Shown: positions 8,933 to 20,664, numbered from the stretch's first letter. The stretch: 64,000 bases of DNA from Microglena sp. YARC (GCA_022414725.1 CM039464.1:35414671-35478670), one strand, 5' to 3'. Notes: generated from the letters alone by a model not told the origin. Numbers and translations: made by a program.

Positions 8933-11900
8933 GAGGCTCACAGGAGCGAGGTGGTGATGCTTGAGGATAAGCAGGCAATGCTGTCAAACAATAATGCCCA
9001 CTTCGAAAGTCTGTTCCAAGAAGCACTTGCCAACGCTGAGCGGGAGACTGCGGCGGTACACATGAGCCATGATGAAGCATGTGAGCAGTACAATGAGGAC
9101 TGCGAGTCCTACAGCAGGGTGGTGGATGTGATGCTTGTAAAGATGGCAGAGCAGAAAATGGAGCTGGAGCTTGTGCACAGTCAGATGGGCGACATGGCCA
9201 GAGCCCAGGACGATACGCAGCTTTATGTCAGCAGCTTGCTAGGGTCTGTGATGGGTCCAGGCCCAGTGCTAGACGTAGGAGCTCTTGCAAACTCTGTCCT
9301 AACAGCACGTGGGGCGGTGCAGCAGAGCTTGTCTGTACAAAACGATCTGATCCCATCAATAGATCAGGCTGCAAGCTCCGTCCTAACAGCACGCGGGGAG
9401 GTGCAGGGGAACTTGTCTGTGCTAGATGATCTGATCCCAAGCAACAAGCTAACCCCTGCATCCCCAACAACAAGCTCACCCCTATCCAGTATGCATCATG
9501 CTTCCTACACCCCTGCATCCCCAACAATAAGCTCACCCCTATCCAGTATGCATCATGCTTCCTACACCCCTACATCCCCAACAATAAGCTCACCCCTATC
9601 CAGTATGCATCATGCTTCCTACACCCCTGCATCCCCAACAATAAGCTCACCCCTATCCAGTATGCATCATGCTTCCTACACCCCTGCATCCCCAACAATA
9701 AGCTCACCCCTATCCAGTATGCATCATGCTTCCTACACCCCTGCATCCCCAACAACAAGCTCACCCCTCTCCACCAAGCGTCATGCTTCCTACACCCCTG
9801 GGTCTCCAATTACAAGCCCATCGCTTCCAACCATGCGTCCCGTATGCTACTCCCCTGCATCCCAAACAACAAGCTCACCCCTGTACATCATGTGTCATGC
9901 TTCCCACACCCCTGGATCTCCGATAACAAGCTCACCCCTCTCCACCATGTGTCATGCTTCCTACACCCCCGCATCCCCAGCAACAAGCTCGCCTCTTCCC
10001 GCCATGGGTCATACTTCCTACACCCCTGGGTCTCCGATGACAAGCTCACCCCTCTCCACCATGTGTCATGCTTCCTACACCCCCCCATCCCAAGCAACAA
10101 GATCACCGCTTCCCGTCATGCAGCATTCCGGGAGCACTTCTTCCAATGGTCCAGAATTCCCAACCACACACTCACCCCTCCACAGCAAGCAGCATTCTAG
10201 CAGCCCTTTATACAGCCCTGATTGCCCAACCGCACACTCACCCCTCCCCAGCAAGCAGCATTCCAGCAGCCCTTTCTACAGCCCAGAATGCCCGACCTCA
10301 CACTCACCCCTCCCCAGGAGGCAGGCTGCCAGCAGCCATGCCCTCTATGCACCAGGCGATCCAAGTACACACTAACCCCTCCACAGCATGCAACATTCCA
10401 GTAGCCCTTTCTACAGCCCAGAATGCCCAACCGCACACTCACCCCTCCCCAGGAGGCAGGCTGCCAGCAGCCATGCCCTCTATGCACCAGGCGCTCCAAC
10501 CACACACTCACCCCTCCCCACATTGCAAAGCTCGTGGGCAGCTGGCCTGCCAGGATCTCCAGTCGCAACGCTCACCACCACTCACTCCCGCCTTGCCGGG
10601 CTGCGCAGTTCGTGGGCAGACCTGCATGGGCATGGAGGTGCAACACACACCACCATGCAATCATATAAGCACTCATCCATCCCTATTGGGGGGTGCGCAT
10701 CTTTGCCCTCATCCACACCTTTTGGTGAAATCACAGTCACAGATCATCCCGTAATGTGTAACCCCCTCTTTGAGGATGACGAGACAGACTTCCAACGCCT
10801 CGAGGGCCTCTTATTCTCGCCGTTCTTGATGGGTGGTGGAGCAGATAGGGTCGATGAAGAGGAGCATGTAGGCTTTCCCACGGAGATAGGAGGTGCTTGT
10901 GATGGCTGCACGCCTGTGGATGAGGAGGCATCGAAAGCAGGCAAGACTGCTTCCCTTCAAGATGGTGAACCTCGTTTGATAGTGGACTACGAGGCTCTCC
11001 AACATGGGTGTACTGTTGATAGTACTGCTGGTGGTACTGCCGACCACCAACATGGTGGACATCGTTTGACAGTGGAATACCAGGCTCGCCAACATGGGTG
11101 CACTGCTGATAGTACTGCTGGTGGTACTGCCAACAACCAACACGGTGAACATCCAGAGAGGGGTGATGGCGCAGTGATGGGTGAGGGGGAAGGGATGCAT
11201 GGTGGGGTAGAGATGGTCGATGGGGTAGAGATGGGTGATGGAGCAGAGATGGTCAATGGGAAAGTGATGGGTGAGGGGGAAGGGATGCATGGTGGGGTAG
11301 AGATGGTCGATGGGGTAGAGATGGGTGGTGGAGCAGAGATGGTCAAAGGGAAAGTGATGGGTGAGGGGGAAGGGATGCATGATGGAGAAGTGATATTCGA
11401 TGGGATTGTGATGGTCGATGGGGTAGTGATAGGCGGTGAAGCAGTGATGGTCGAGGGGGTAGAGATGGTCGATGAGGTAGAGATGGGTGGTGGGGTAGTG
11501 GTAGGTGATGCGTTAGTGATGGGTGATGGCGTAATAATGGGTGAAGGTGTAGAGATGGCCAATGGGTTACTGATGGGTGGTGGGGCGGTGGTGGGTGGTC
11601 GAGTAGTGATGGGGCATGACTTCACAGACTTCTTAGTAGCACTTTCACCTCACTTATTGCCACCTGCTGCGACAACACGGCGGTCCTCTGTTCGATGCCT
11701 GTCACAGGGGAGGCCATCTGCCAACACAGCACTACAAATCACTAAATCAGTGCTATCTTATACTACGCAAGCACTGCTGTCCAAGGTGTGGCCTTATGGC
11801 AATGCAGTACAAGACAGCACTACACATCACTAAAACAGTGCTATCTTATACTACGCAAGCACTGCTGTCCAAGGTGTGGCCTTATGGCAATGCAGTACAA

Positions 11901-12442
11901 GACAGCACTGCACATCACTAAAACAGTGCTGTCTTATACTACGCAAGCACTGCTGTCCAAGGTGTGGCCTGATGGCAATGCAGTACAACACAGCACTACC
12001 GCAGTACTGCCTGGCACTACGCAAGCGGTGTTGTCCAAGATGTGGCCATTTTTATGGCTGTCCCTCCATTCAGTCTTCTGCAACCGTGCCAGGAGCGCCT
12101 ATAACCCTTCCTGAAACGTCTACAGTATCAACCATGTTATAAGAGTCACCCACACTTCCGACAACATCAGGGGTACCAAGCAGCTTAGAATTGCCACCCA
12201 CACTTCCTATGACATCAGGGGTGCCAAGCAGCTTAGAATTGCCACCCACACTTCCTACGACATCAGGGGTGCCAAGCAGCTTCGAATTGCCACCCACACT
12301 TCCTACGACATCAGGGGTGCCAAGCAGCTTAGAATTGCCACCCACACTTCCTACGATATCAGGGGTGCCAAGCAGCTTAGAATTACCAACCACACTTCAA
12401 CCACACTTCAACCACACTTCAACCCAGCGCTTCCTCATGTGA
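8933..12442 (+). CDS. Coiled-coil/Ser-Pro-repeat protein, exon B
   Basis: Joins exon A in phase 0. It starts EAHRSEVVMLED, continues through an acidic helical stretch, then about 12 Ser/Pro/Thr-rich units of 19-20 residues (ASPTISSPLSSMHHASY), then His/Ser/Pro units of 20-25 residues. From 11160 there is a Gly/Met/Val/Asp-rich low-complexity segment (VEMVDGVEMG). Next come four 88-bp nucleotide repeats and five 48-bp repeats (PPTLPTTSGVPSSLEL). The frame ends at TGA 12440-12442. It contains TAA at 10373, 11831 and 12140 but no earlier TGA. At 10373 the neighbouring repeat units have TCA (Ser). The tail is repeat-driven, so the real C-terminus may be at any of these stops. No enzymatic domain seen. 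Confidence 0.5.
11690..12035 (+). repeat. 88-bp tandem repeat, ~4 copies, inside exon B frame
   Basis: Unit contains CACTACAAATCACTAAA(T/A)C, CAGTGCTATCTTATACTACG and CAAGGTGTGGCCTTATGGCA. 88 is not divisible by three, so successive units are read in different frames. This argues that the coding assignment of exon B is unsafe from here on. Confidence 0.8.
12160..12405 (+). repeat. 48-bp tandem repeat, 5 copies
   Basis: Unit includes CACACTTCCTACGACATCAG and GGGTGCCAAGCAGCTTAGAA. It encodes 16 residues per unit on the + strand and is also open on the - strand because the period is a multiple of three. Confidence 0.85.
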
Positions 12443-13045
12443 TCAGCAGCAGGGGGTACTTCCGGGGGGGGGCCTAGAGAGAAGCTGCCTAGAAGCAGGG
12501 CAGGAGGAGCATGAGATCAGCAATTTCAACCTAACCCACCTAGAAGTAGCCACTCCAGGCAGTCGTTGCACCCGGGCGCCCTGTCGCCCCCCACTCTGTC
12601 CCCCTGTCGCCTCCCACTCTGCCCCCCTACCCCCTTCCCCCCAATCTGCCCCCCTGTCGCCTCCCACTCTGTCCCCCTTCCCCCCTTCCCCCCACGCTGT
12701 CCCCCTGTCGCCTCCCACTCTGTCCCCCTTCCCCCCACTCTGTCCCCCTACTTCCCTTCCCCCACTCTGTCCCCCTGCCCCCTTGTCCCCATCCCTTGGT
12801 CCCTTGAGCCAGAAAACGACCTGGGGGCCTTGCCCAGGGTTAGAAAGGCTGAGGGGATGGCATTAGGTATTGTTCCCCCCGCTACCTATTGTGATCGCTA
12901 CCGAAGACCCCTTTTGGGTCGAAATGCCTGCTACCTGAGACTCGATTTGTGATCCCAGCAGTCAGACTCAGAAATCGCTACCCAGAACCCGAATCGACAC
13001 AATCCGCTATCCCCCTGGAAAAAATCTCATGCAGGTAAGGTAGGC
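12443..13045. other. C-rich microsatellite and decayed MITE
   Basis: 12590-12790 is a CCCCCTGTCGCCTCCCACTC-type pyrimidine repeat. 12875-13000 is a fragment of the CAGGGAT family (GTTCCCCCCGCTACCTATTG, matched at 26250). No gene seen. Confidence 0.6.
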
Positions 13046-13200
13046 ACTGGCATATCATATGATGTTGGCCAAAGGCGAGTTTGATACCATTCAAACTGCA
13101 TCATATGATATTGTATGTAAATGGTAACTTTAGCCTAGGCAGACTGCTGGCATCATATGATATCATATGAGGACACGATATCATATGGCCGTTCCCTACC
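13046..13200. mobile_element. ATATGATATCAT-family MITE
   Basis: Contains GGCATATCATATGATGTTGG, CCAAAGGCGAGTTTGATACC and ends ATGGCCGTTCCCTA. It has the same internal order as the copies at 2056 and 27000. The left boundary is approximate. Confidence 0.7.
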
Positions 13201-13479
13201 CATGGCTAACCTCCTGCTGGTAAGCAGCTACACAAAATTGAAAATCCTTACGCCTTGCAACAGGGCGTGGAGTTAAGGTAACCTTCCCGATCAAATTGTT
13301 CTGGGTATGGCCACCGCGTGTCTTTGTTTTCGCAGTCGCTGACATATTGATGTGTGAGAAATTCATCAATGCATTTAGAAATTGATTTTTGTATTTTAAA
13401 TTGAAGTTAAATCATCTGCATGGCATGAACGCCGGCCCCCTGTCATTTACGATTTTGGGGGGGTCTGTTCATGTCTGCA

Positions 13480-13740
13480 AACGTAGATTTTGGCTCATGA
13501 GACGAAGATTTGGGCCAATGTAACGTAGTCCTCGGTGGATCAGGAAACGTAGATTTGGGCCAATGTAACGCAGTCCTCGGTGGATCAGGAAACGTAGATT
13601 TGGGCCAATGTAACGTAGTCCTCGGTGGATCAGGAAACGTAGATTTGGGACAATGTAACGTAGTCCTCGGTGGATCAGGAAACGTAGATTTTGTAAACAG
13701 CTACGCCTTAAAACGTAGATTGGGGGGACTTGGTAACTTG
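13480..13740. repeat. 45-bp satellite related to the 33-37 kb array
   Basis: About four copies of AACGTAGATTTGGGCCAATG + TAACGTAGTCCTCGGTGGAT. The AACGTAGATTT(T)GG half-unit is the monomer of the arrays at 33240 and 36099. Confidence 0.8.
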
Positions 13741-14114
13741 GATTGCAAGACGGTGAGCAGGCCAGAGTTTGCTAAAATACCATGTCACGTTGGGAAGGCG
13801 GGATGCAGTGGTTTTTTTTTTTTTTTTTTTAGTTGTGAAAGGACTTTCACCCCAGGAGGTGGGTCTCCCGACACAAACCAGGTTGGCGTGATGTGCCCAT
13901 AAACTTTTCAGGACGGAGTAGCGTTCACTGGTTACATAGAAGGGAGCTAATAAAATACAATATAATAGATGATAGATGGGTACCAGGCGACAATACCCGC
14001 TGCCTGTACTGCTCTATGGAAGAACAAAGTGGTGCAGGAATGAACTGCACCAAGGGGACTAGAACAGAAAGGTGGACAAAGCCCACCAGAAGTAGGACTT
14101 TAACCCATAGGTAC
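13741..14114. other. Repeat fragments, (T)18 tract
   Basis: A T homopolymer at about 13813-13830 is followed by AGTTGTGAAAGGACTTTCAC and CCCCAGGAGGTG. The same junction occurs at about 18145-18190 after another T run, suggesting a retroposed 3' end. Nothing coding. Confidence 0.5.
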
Positions 14115-14307
14115 CTGGTACTTCAAATGGCCAAATTGGCCAGCGCTTTAGCGCACTTGAAAACAAAAAAACTGCGCTTTGAACTGCAAAAAGCGCAAAA
14201 TTGCTTGCAGCGCCCACAAGGTGTTGCAAAAAACTGCGCTTAAAGCGCAAAGGAGGTCAAAAAGTCAGCGCTCAAAAGCGCAGAAGCGCGCGCTTTGAAG
14301 TACCCTG
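14115..14307. mobile_element. hAT-type MITE, GCGC-rich family (copy 3), perfect TSD
   Basis: Begins CTGGTACTTCAAATGGCC and ends CGCTTTGAAGTACCCTG. The exact 8-bp duplication ATAGGTAC lies on both sides (14107-14114, 14308-14315). This is the cleanest proof of the hAT-type target duplication for the family. Confidence 0.95.
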
Positions 14308-15546
14308 ATAGGTACCATACCAATCACAACTATTACCCATATCTCCACCTTAGGGATCTGTCGCGAACACGTAGACAAACTCATCTCTAAGCTGCACAGA
14401 GAATCTATCGCCTCCTGTACCAGCATTCTTGCCACACGTCGCATGGAGGAGTCCCTCCCGCCTTGAGGGTGACACTTACTATGCCTGCCATGGTGACTTT
14501 CCCCAGCTGCGTACGGGAGGGTCCCCTTAACACCACGCCCCTCCAGGCGTTATCTTTCCTTTTTTGAATTTAACATTGGGAAAATGGGAAGGCAGGGCAT
14601 GCCAGATCACTGCCGATCTAAACGGGCGCCACTGCCCCTTCCAATCTCGAACGACCCCACCCCAGGGTTGTTCAGGACGCTGCGTCCTCCATCGCAGACG
14701 CATTGTCGAAGGGTCTGTTGCGAAGCAGAATATAACGTGTGGAGGGTCCGTTGACCAGAAGGAAGGGTTCTCCTGAAATACCCGCCTCCCCCAACCCACA
14801 CACTGTCCAAGTCTGAAGAGGCGAGGGTAAGGAAACAGGTGTGTTCTAGATACCGTATGCTGTTAATCAGGCGAAAGCGAGTTACCCAAGCTCTAATAAT
14901 CAAGAACTGTAGACTACCTACTAAATGAAAAAAAGGAAAAATGAAAGAAAGAAAAAGGTGATTTGTCCGAGTTTACATTTTCCTGGTAATCTTTTTTTAC
15001 TGCCGAAGAGCGAGCAGCCGAATTGCTGGCTGAAGCTATGTAACCAAGTTCAAGTTTTAGACTCCCAGGAGGGGCTATAATAACAAGAAGTCTATGAGAC
15101 TATGGCGATATGGCACTATGGCCTGGTCCCCAAACAATCACGATAATGATCAGAATGAATAATGCACTATTTTGTACCGCCTGTCACGGCTTTCCTTAAT
15201 TCCCTCCTTCCCCGCACCGAGGTTAGGCAAGTACCTTAAGCCTACTTGGCAACCCATGGACTGTTACATGCATTTGAATAGGCAGGACAAACACACAGTG
15301 AGCTGTGTAAGTAAGCCTAACAAAGATGGGTGATTCCTGAGGTTTTACACTCTATTACATACTCACAGGCAGTCCCCCCTTACTCGTCTTGAGCCCTGCG
15401 CCCCAAGCCCGGAGGAGAGCTTGTTTACAAAAAAGATTTTCGCCTCAAAGGGTAGATCGTTGACAAGTCGTTCCACTGTCTGTGTAGAGACTTGGAAATG
15501 TCTATAATTGGTCTGAGTTCGAACCTTGGTTTCCGTGGTTATCACA

Positions 15547-15547
<1 letters not shown>
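14308..15547. other. Non-coding; SINE tail and dispersed-repeat fragments
   Basis: 14512-14556 is a SINE tail (GTCCCCTTAACACCACGCCC, CCAGGCGTTATC). 14985-15055 repeats the sequence at the window start. 15235-15340 (CTTGGCAACCCATGGACTGT and following) recurs near 21120-21220. No convincing gene. Confidence 0.5.

Positions 15548-15591
<44 letters not shown>
15548..15591. repeat. Poly-G tract, 44 bases
   Basis: Uninterrupted run after TTATCACAC. Confidence 0.95.
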
Positions 15592-15592
<1 letters not shown>

Positions 15593-15983
15593 GTATTCTG
15601 CAGACGGTTCGACGCCAAATTGGGGCATATTGAACCTTCTGACAATTCCTCTTCTTCTTCTCAAAGGGTGGGTCTCAGGGTACTTCAGGAGGCCCCCCAG
15701 CTCTTCTCAAAGGGTGGGTCTCTGGGTACTTCAGGAGGCCCCCCAGCTCAGCTGCTTGAGACGCAACCAATTGCATAGCCTGCGTCCTGCGAAGCAACGG
15801 ACCCTCCCCAGGTTGCGCCCTGCGACGCAACGGACTTTTTGATGTTGTGTCTGTGACGGAGAATGCAGCGTCCTGAACAACCCCAGTGGGTCTCCGTGCG
15901 CTAGTCATTCTAGACTCATGGTTTGTGTGTGTATGTTTCTGTCCAGGGGTAGCCAAATAGGCTGTAGGGACTTTCCCAAACTT
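15592..15983. other. Non-coding with a two-copy ~47-bp repeat
   Basis: CTCAAAGGGTGGGTCTC followed by GGGTACTTCAGGAGGCCCCC occurs twice at 15660-15750. The end carries TCCAGGGGTAGCCAAATAGG, a dispersed motif also at about 3150, 21120 and 43380. Confidence 0.55.
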
Positions 15984-16437
15984 AAACAATCAAGATCCAC
16001 TCAACCAACCTCCAACGATCAAGATTCACTCAACCAACCTCAACCAACCTCGAACGATCAAGATTCACTCAACCAACCTCAACCAACCTCGAACGATCAA
16101 GATTCGCTCAACCAACCTCCAACGATCAAGATCCACTCAACCAACCTCCAACGATCAAGATTCACTCAACCAACCTCAACCAACCTCGAACGATCAAGAT
16201 CCACTCAACCAACCTCAACCAACCTCGAACGATCAAGATTCGCTCAACCAACCTCCAACGATCAAGATCCACTCAACCAACCTCCAACGATCAAGATTCA
16301 CTCAACCAACCTCAACCAACCTCGAACGATCAAGATTCACTCAACCAACCTCAACCAACCTCGAACGATCAAGATTCGCTCAACCAACCTCAAACGATCA
16401 AGATCCACTCAACCAACCTCGAACATTCAAGGTCTGA
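15984..16437. repeat. 28/39-bp minisatellite (ACGATCAAGATTCACTCAAC)
   Basis: About 13 units of ACGATCAAGAT(T/C)C(A/G)CTCAAC plus CAACCTC(C/G)A, with an optional 11-bp extension (CAACCAACCTC). Units of two lengths alternate in an apparent higher-order pattern. The open frame through it is a product of the repeat. Confidence 0.85.
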
Positions 16438-16504
16438 GGCGAGCTTGAAGGAATTCCTTGATGTCTTGAAGCTCTGGTGGACATGCCTGGCCAAGGGTAG
16501 TGGA

Positions 16505-16715
16505 ATCAAACATCAATTAGTCAAGGGGGGCATGTCTTGTTAGCATTAATTAGTAAAGGTTGGGCATGTCTTGTTAGCATTAATTAGTAAAGGCTGTGCA
16601 TGTCTTGTTAGCATTAATTAGTAAAGGCTGTGCATGTCTTGTTAGCATTAATTAGTAAAGGCTGTGCATGTCTTGTTAGCATTAATTAGTAAAGGCTGGG
16701 CATGTCTTGTTACCA
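16505..16715. repeat. 34-bp minisatellite, ~6 copies
   Basis: Unit CATGTCTTGTTAGCATTAAT + TAGTAAAGGCTGTG. The last copy diverges at TTACCATC. Confidence 0.9.
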
Positions 16716-17450
16716 TCTTTGTCAGCAAGTTTGGGTACCCCTGGACTGTTACATTCATACGGTGGTTGGGAGTTTGGTTTGTTTGTCCTCGACACACCCC
16801 TGATGTAATGGTTTTTTGTGCTTTGTGGGTGCTTTTTCTTTTTGTTTAAAGCACAGAGTCTCATACACCCTCCCGGTGTCAAGTAGACTTTAACATGTAA
16901 TGTAATGTAAGGTGATGTAATGTAATTCATACCTCATTCCCCGTATTAAGCCCCGAACCCCAGGCCAGCTTGGATTTTATTTTAAAATCTGAAAGTGGGT
17001 TTTTTCTAGCTTTATAGTTTGTGGCCTCCTCCAGGGACAGCGTTTTATAGCTTGTTATAGCTTTTTAGGGCCATAGATTTGGGTTCTGTATAGCGGCAAT
17101 GTGGGCCAAAACGGGGTCAACAGTAGCGATATAAAACGGGGAAATCCCTGTATAGCGGCAATTTGGGCCACAACGGGGTCAAAAGTAGCGATATAAAACG
17201 GGGAAATCCCTGGCGGCCACCAGTGTTTCTATTTTTGGCTATTCATCGTGTTTCCACTGACATTGGATGTGTACATGTCGGATTCAATATATATTTATCT
17301 CCGACTTGGCCGCTATTATTTAAACAGTTTTTTGCACCCCCCTGTGGGCGCAGCAAGCAATGTTTGGCGATTCATCGTGTTTCCACTGACATTGGATGTG
17401 TACATGTCGGATTCAATATATATATATCCGACTTGGCCGCAATTATTTAA
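16716..17450. other. Decayed CAGGGAT-family MITEs and a ~125-bp duplication
   Basis: 16975-17212 matches the MITE at 3258 in reverse and ends GGGGAAATCCCTG, with its last ~55 bp duplicated (AACGGGGTCAA-AGTAGCG). 17225-17300 and 17360-17430 are two copies of GGATGTGTACATGTCGGATT, separated by a fragment of the GCGC-rich MITE (CCCCCTGTGGGCGCAGCAAG). Confidence 0.6.
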
Positions 17451-18490
17451 AACCGATCCGTCAAATGTATCATTCGTCCATAGTGACATTGGCGTTGCAT
17501 TTTTGGCTTCTGGGGGGCCCTTCTGGGGGGCGAGAGCCCCCAGTGTTACCCATTTGTCCGTTCATCCGTCTGACCGCTGACCGTGATGAAGCCAGACACG
17601 TCAGCCAACGGTCTCGTAACTGACTTGCTTCCGTTGCCACCTGTCGCTCCCTCGCGATCACTCTCCGCCATTTTTTAGCGCCGCAGGCGACGCTGCTTAG
17701 AACTTGTCTACCCCATTTCTCGTGACGCATGCAAATGTACCAGTCGAAGAATGCATGGCAGCTTCCATCAAGCTCTGCTAGCCAGCCACTAGGTTCGTTT
17801 GGTCGAGGGTCGGTGATTCTACGAATGTTCAGCAGGAGAAAAGCCTCTGCACTTTCCCGGGCCAAGTTGGTGGGGATCGAGGCGATGTCAACAGAAGACA
17901 GGGCGATGACCAAGGCATGGTATCCACTTGCCTGACCTGGAGGAAGACGCACAGCCCGTGAGATCTCGTGACGGTAGAGCTGCTGCTAGGGGTGAGCTGT
18001 GTAACTGAAGAGGAGCCATGTGGTCTTGGGCTCTTGGCCAGCATAGCTGCCGAGTGGGAAGCAAGATGAGGTACAGCAAGCCCTCCTCAATGAAAAGGAA
18101 GGACAGCTGTCCCGAAGCGGGGGAAGAGGTGTCCTGGCCGTGGTGATTTTTTTTTTTAAGTTGTGAAAGGACTTTCACCCCAGGAGGTGATTCCTCCTCC
18201 TGCAGGCTAGAGGTTGCAACACCGAGCCCCACCCACTTCCTCCTGCCTCTCAGAATCCTCCATCTCCTCCCTCTCATCCCTGCTCCTTCATTTCGGCTTC
18301 TGAGATACCTAGTAGACGAAGCTTTGAGGCGACAATTGGAGCTGGAGGTCCTTTTGTTGCGCAAGTTTTTGATGTTTTTGGCCTTAGATAGGTGTAGTGC
18401 TGCTAAGACTCTTACCCTCTTTCTTGTGTTCTCAGTCAGCAGGTCTCCTTATGAAGGTTTGAATTGGTCAGCATCTTCTTGTTCTCTATT
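17451..18490. other. Unassigned; open - strand frame 17470-17952
   Basis: On the - strand a 160-residue frame is open (CCATGCCTTGGTCATCGCCC at its 5' part, 'ARESAEAFLLLNIRRITDP' in translation). I do not recognise it. Its 3' half (CGCTGC-TAGAACTTGTCTA, GGCGGAGAGTGATCGCGAGG) overlaps a dispersed motif also seen at 26200-26250 and at the window start, so it may be repeat-derived. A T run and AGTTGTGAAAGGACTTTCAC at about 18150 mark a further repeat boundary. Confidence 0.3.
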
Positions 18491-19480
18491 TTGAGACTTG
18501 CCGATCCTTGAGTTTTTTTTTTTTAGTGTGACTTGCCGATCCTTGAGTGTGACATTTCAGCCACCAACGACAGCAACATTGGTCTTGGCTTTAGCACCCG
18601 CTGCATTGGCACAAGTATCAGCATCCCTTGCTTTAATACCTGCACTGGCTTACACAGCTTTGCCACCGGCAGAGGAATCGGATCTTCCTACAGCAGCAGA
18701 TGTTTTGACACCAGCAGTAGCAGACTTAGTGTTGACACCCACAGCAACAGCTTTGGTACCCACACGCACACTCTCCTATAGCATCCTCCCCCCCCCTCTC
18801 CGCTCCCCTCTAACTCTGCACTAGCAGAGTCTCCATCCCTTGTGATCTACATCCCTTGTGTTCTACAGTACCCTTGCAGTATCGACCCTACTTGCGAGAC
18901 TAGGAAGGGGGTGGTGAGGTTCGATTCCTCAGTATTTTGGCGTCCTGGCCCTAAGTAAACCTTGTAGGGAAGTACTGTCGGATTTCTGCCCTCGTGGTGG
19001 TTGACTAGTTATGTCTCCTTGATTCCGCCTCTAACGACCATGGCAGGGAGCTTGTCTGCCGTGGTCAACAGGGGTAGTGGTGACTGTTTGTTTGGTCGTG
19101 GGTTGGTATCTCTTGGTAACCCCAACGAAAACCATGAGCGGAACTAGCGGCTCTGCGGGGCTGTTGCCAAAAAAAGTAGGTCCCTCATATAGTCGTGGGT
19201 TGGCTCTGCGGGGCTAGTGCCGAAACAAAAGTAGGTCCCTCGTAGATCGGAACGAGCGTCTGGGCGGAAAAAAAGTAGGCGCCTCCTATTCTATAACCCT
19301 GAGTGCGCCTACTCTTTTGTAGGAGTGGCAACGCCATTCGAACTGAATCCTCGGTGTCGCGGGTTTTGTCGGGAGACCCACCTCCTGGTGTGTTATAAGA
19401 CCAAAGCCGAGAGCGTGCTTGGCAGTGGACAAGTGGAACCTCTGGGTAATCATCGTTCTCCTCCCGGGGCATGCATTATT
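18491..19480. other. Non-coding / unassigned, Ala-rich frame
   Basis: 18498-18824 is open on + with an Ala/Leu/Pro-rich translation, typical of a GCA/GCT-biased low-complexity stretch. 18900-18950 holds a B-box-like GGTTCGATTCC without a clear A box. 19150-19300 has three copies of AAAGTAGGTCCCTC-type sequence. No gene called. Confidence 0.35.
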
Positions 19481-19612
19481 GTCAGAGTTCCTAGACTACG
19501 AGTGCTCCATAGACATCTTGCAAGATCTGGGGTGAAAGCCCTGTACTACCCTACCCTACCCTACCCAGCTTGCAAGATGTCTATAGAGCACTCGTAGTCT
19601 AGTAACTCCGAC
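19481..19612. repeat. Inverted repeat, ~45-bp arms
   Basis: Left arm GTCAGAGTTCCTAGACTACG ... ATAGACATCTTGCAAG and right arm CTTGCAAGATGTCTATAGAG ... TAGTAACTCCGAC pair with few mismatches around a spacer containing CTACCCTACCC. GGGGTGAAAGCCCT occurs in the spacer and again just after the right arm. Confidence 0.85.
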
Positions 19613-19654
19613 ATGGGGTGAAAGCCCTAGAACAACTTAAAAATAAGTTAATCC

Positions 19655-20160
19655 CAAAGCTTCCTACTGCATTGTACTTCATTATACTGCATTGTACTGC
19701 TTGTCATGCCAGCTTTCAAACACACTAGCTAGCTTAATTTCATGCCATGCACTGTTGGTGCTATAGGGTGGGTGCTATAGGTGGAAGTGTAGTTTGGGGC
19801 TTGGTGGTGGTGGTGGTGGTGGCTCTATTAGCCAGGCACTACATCAATCCCGAAGCTTCCAACTGCATTGGACTGCTCGTCATGCCAGCTTTCAAACACA
19901 CTAGCTAGCTTCATTTCATGCCATGCACTGTTGGTGCTTTAGGTGGACGTGTAGTTTGGGGCTTGGTGGTGGTGGTGGTGGTGGCTCTATTAGCCAGCCA
20001 CTACATCAATCCCGAAGCTTCCAACTGCATTGGACTGCTCGTCATGCTAGCTTTCAGATGCACTAGCTAGCTGCAGGTTCGGCCCAAGGACAGCTAAGGA
20101 GTGCTGCCTAGAAGCTCGTGCGTGTAGCCCCAAAATGAAGCAGTGGCTGTTCCCAACACT
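19655..20160. repeat. ~160-bp direct repeat, 3 partial copies, (GGT)n inside
   Basis: Unit: CCCGAAGCTTCCAACTGCAT, GCCAGCTTTCAAACACACTA, CATGCCATGCACTGTTGGTG, (GGT)5, CTCTATTAGCCAGCCACTAC. The last unit merges into the GCTGCCTAGAAGCTCGTGCG end of the dispersed repeat described at 3815. Confidence 0.75.
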
Positions 20161-20664
20161 CACTCTTAAACACTCTCTCTAAACACTCTCTCGGCCCACC
20201 CCTTATCTGACTGTCTTGTGTGTTACACAAAAATCGATCACCTGGCCCTAAGGGGCCTGTTGAGGGCCCTGCCCTCCCAGGAGTTTGCGACCAAAGTTAA
20301 GAGACCCAAAGTTACGTGCCAGGCACTGCCAGCACGTAACTTGAAGACACCTGTGGGGTTTTTCACCTAACCCAAAATGGCAAGGCCCCAAAAAGAAGCA
20401 GTGCAGCCAGGCAGCCGTGCTAGGCTTGTTCAAAAGTCTTTGGATTCTTAAAAAAAAAAAAACAGGCCAGTAACATTCTTAAATCACACTGGTTATATTC
20501 AACATGAGTGCTTGTGTGATGATTTGTAGTATGCATGGCCCATCATATTGTAAGAAGCCTTAACCAAACGGATGTAAACCAGTTATTGATTGCTTTCCAT
20601 TGGGCTAGTCAAGTAACATTGGTGTTTGGGGCAAAAGAAACAGTGGCACCCAGGCAGCCCCGCT
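20161..20664. other. Non-coding; partial copy of the nested TIR element
   Basis: 20423-20640 is a reverse-orientation partial copy of the element at 2183 (TAGGCTTGTTCAAAAGTC, then GGCCCATCATATTGTAAGAA), truncated before its second terminus. 20230-20420 is unassigned. Confidence 0.65.

Noticed and set aside
10068..10754. Alternative + strand frame of 228 codons over exon B
   Set aside because: Shifted reading of the Ser/Pro/His repeats; the frame continuous with the 8933 acceptor is preferred.
17470..17952. 160-codon - strand ORF as a gene
   Set aside because: Part of it is a dispersed repeat also at 26200-26250; no domain recognised. Mentioned only as an open frame.
18498..18824. Ala/Leu-rich 108-codon ORF
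   Set aside because: Low-complexity GCA/GCT composition, with a start beside a T run and no splice or domain support.
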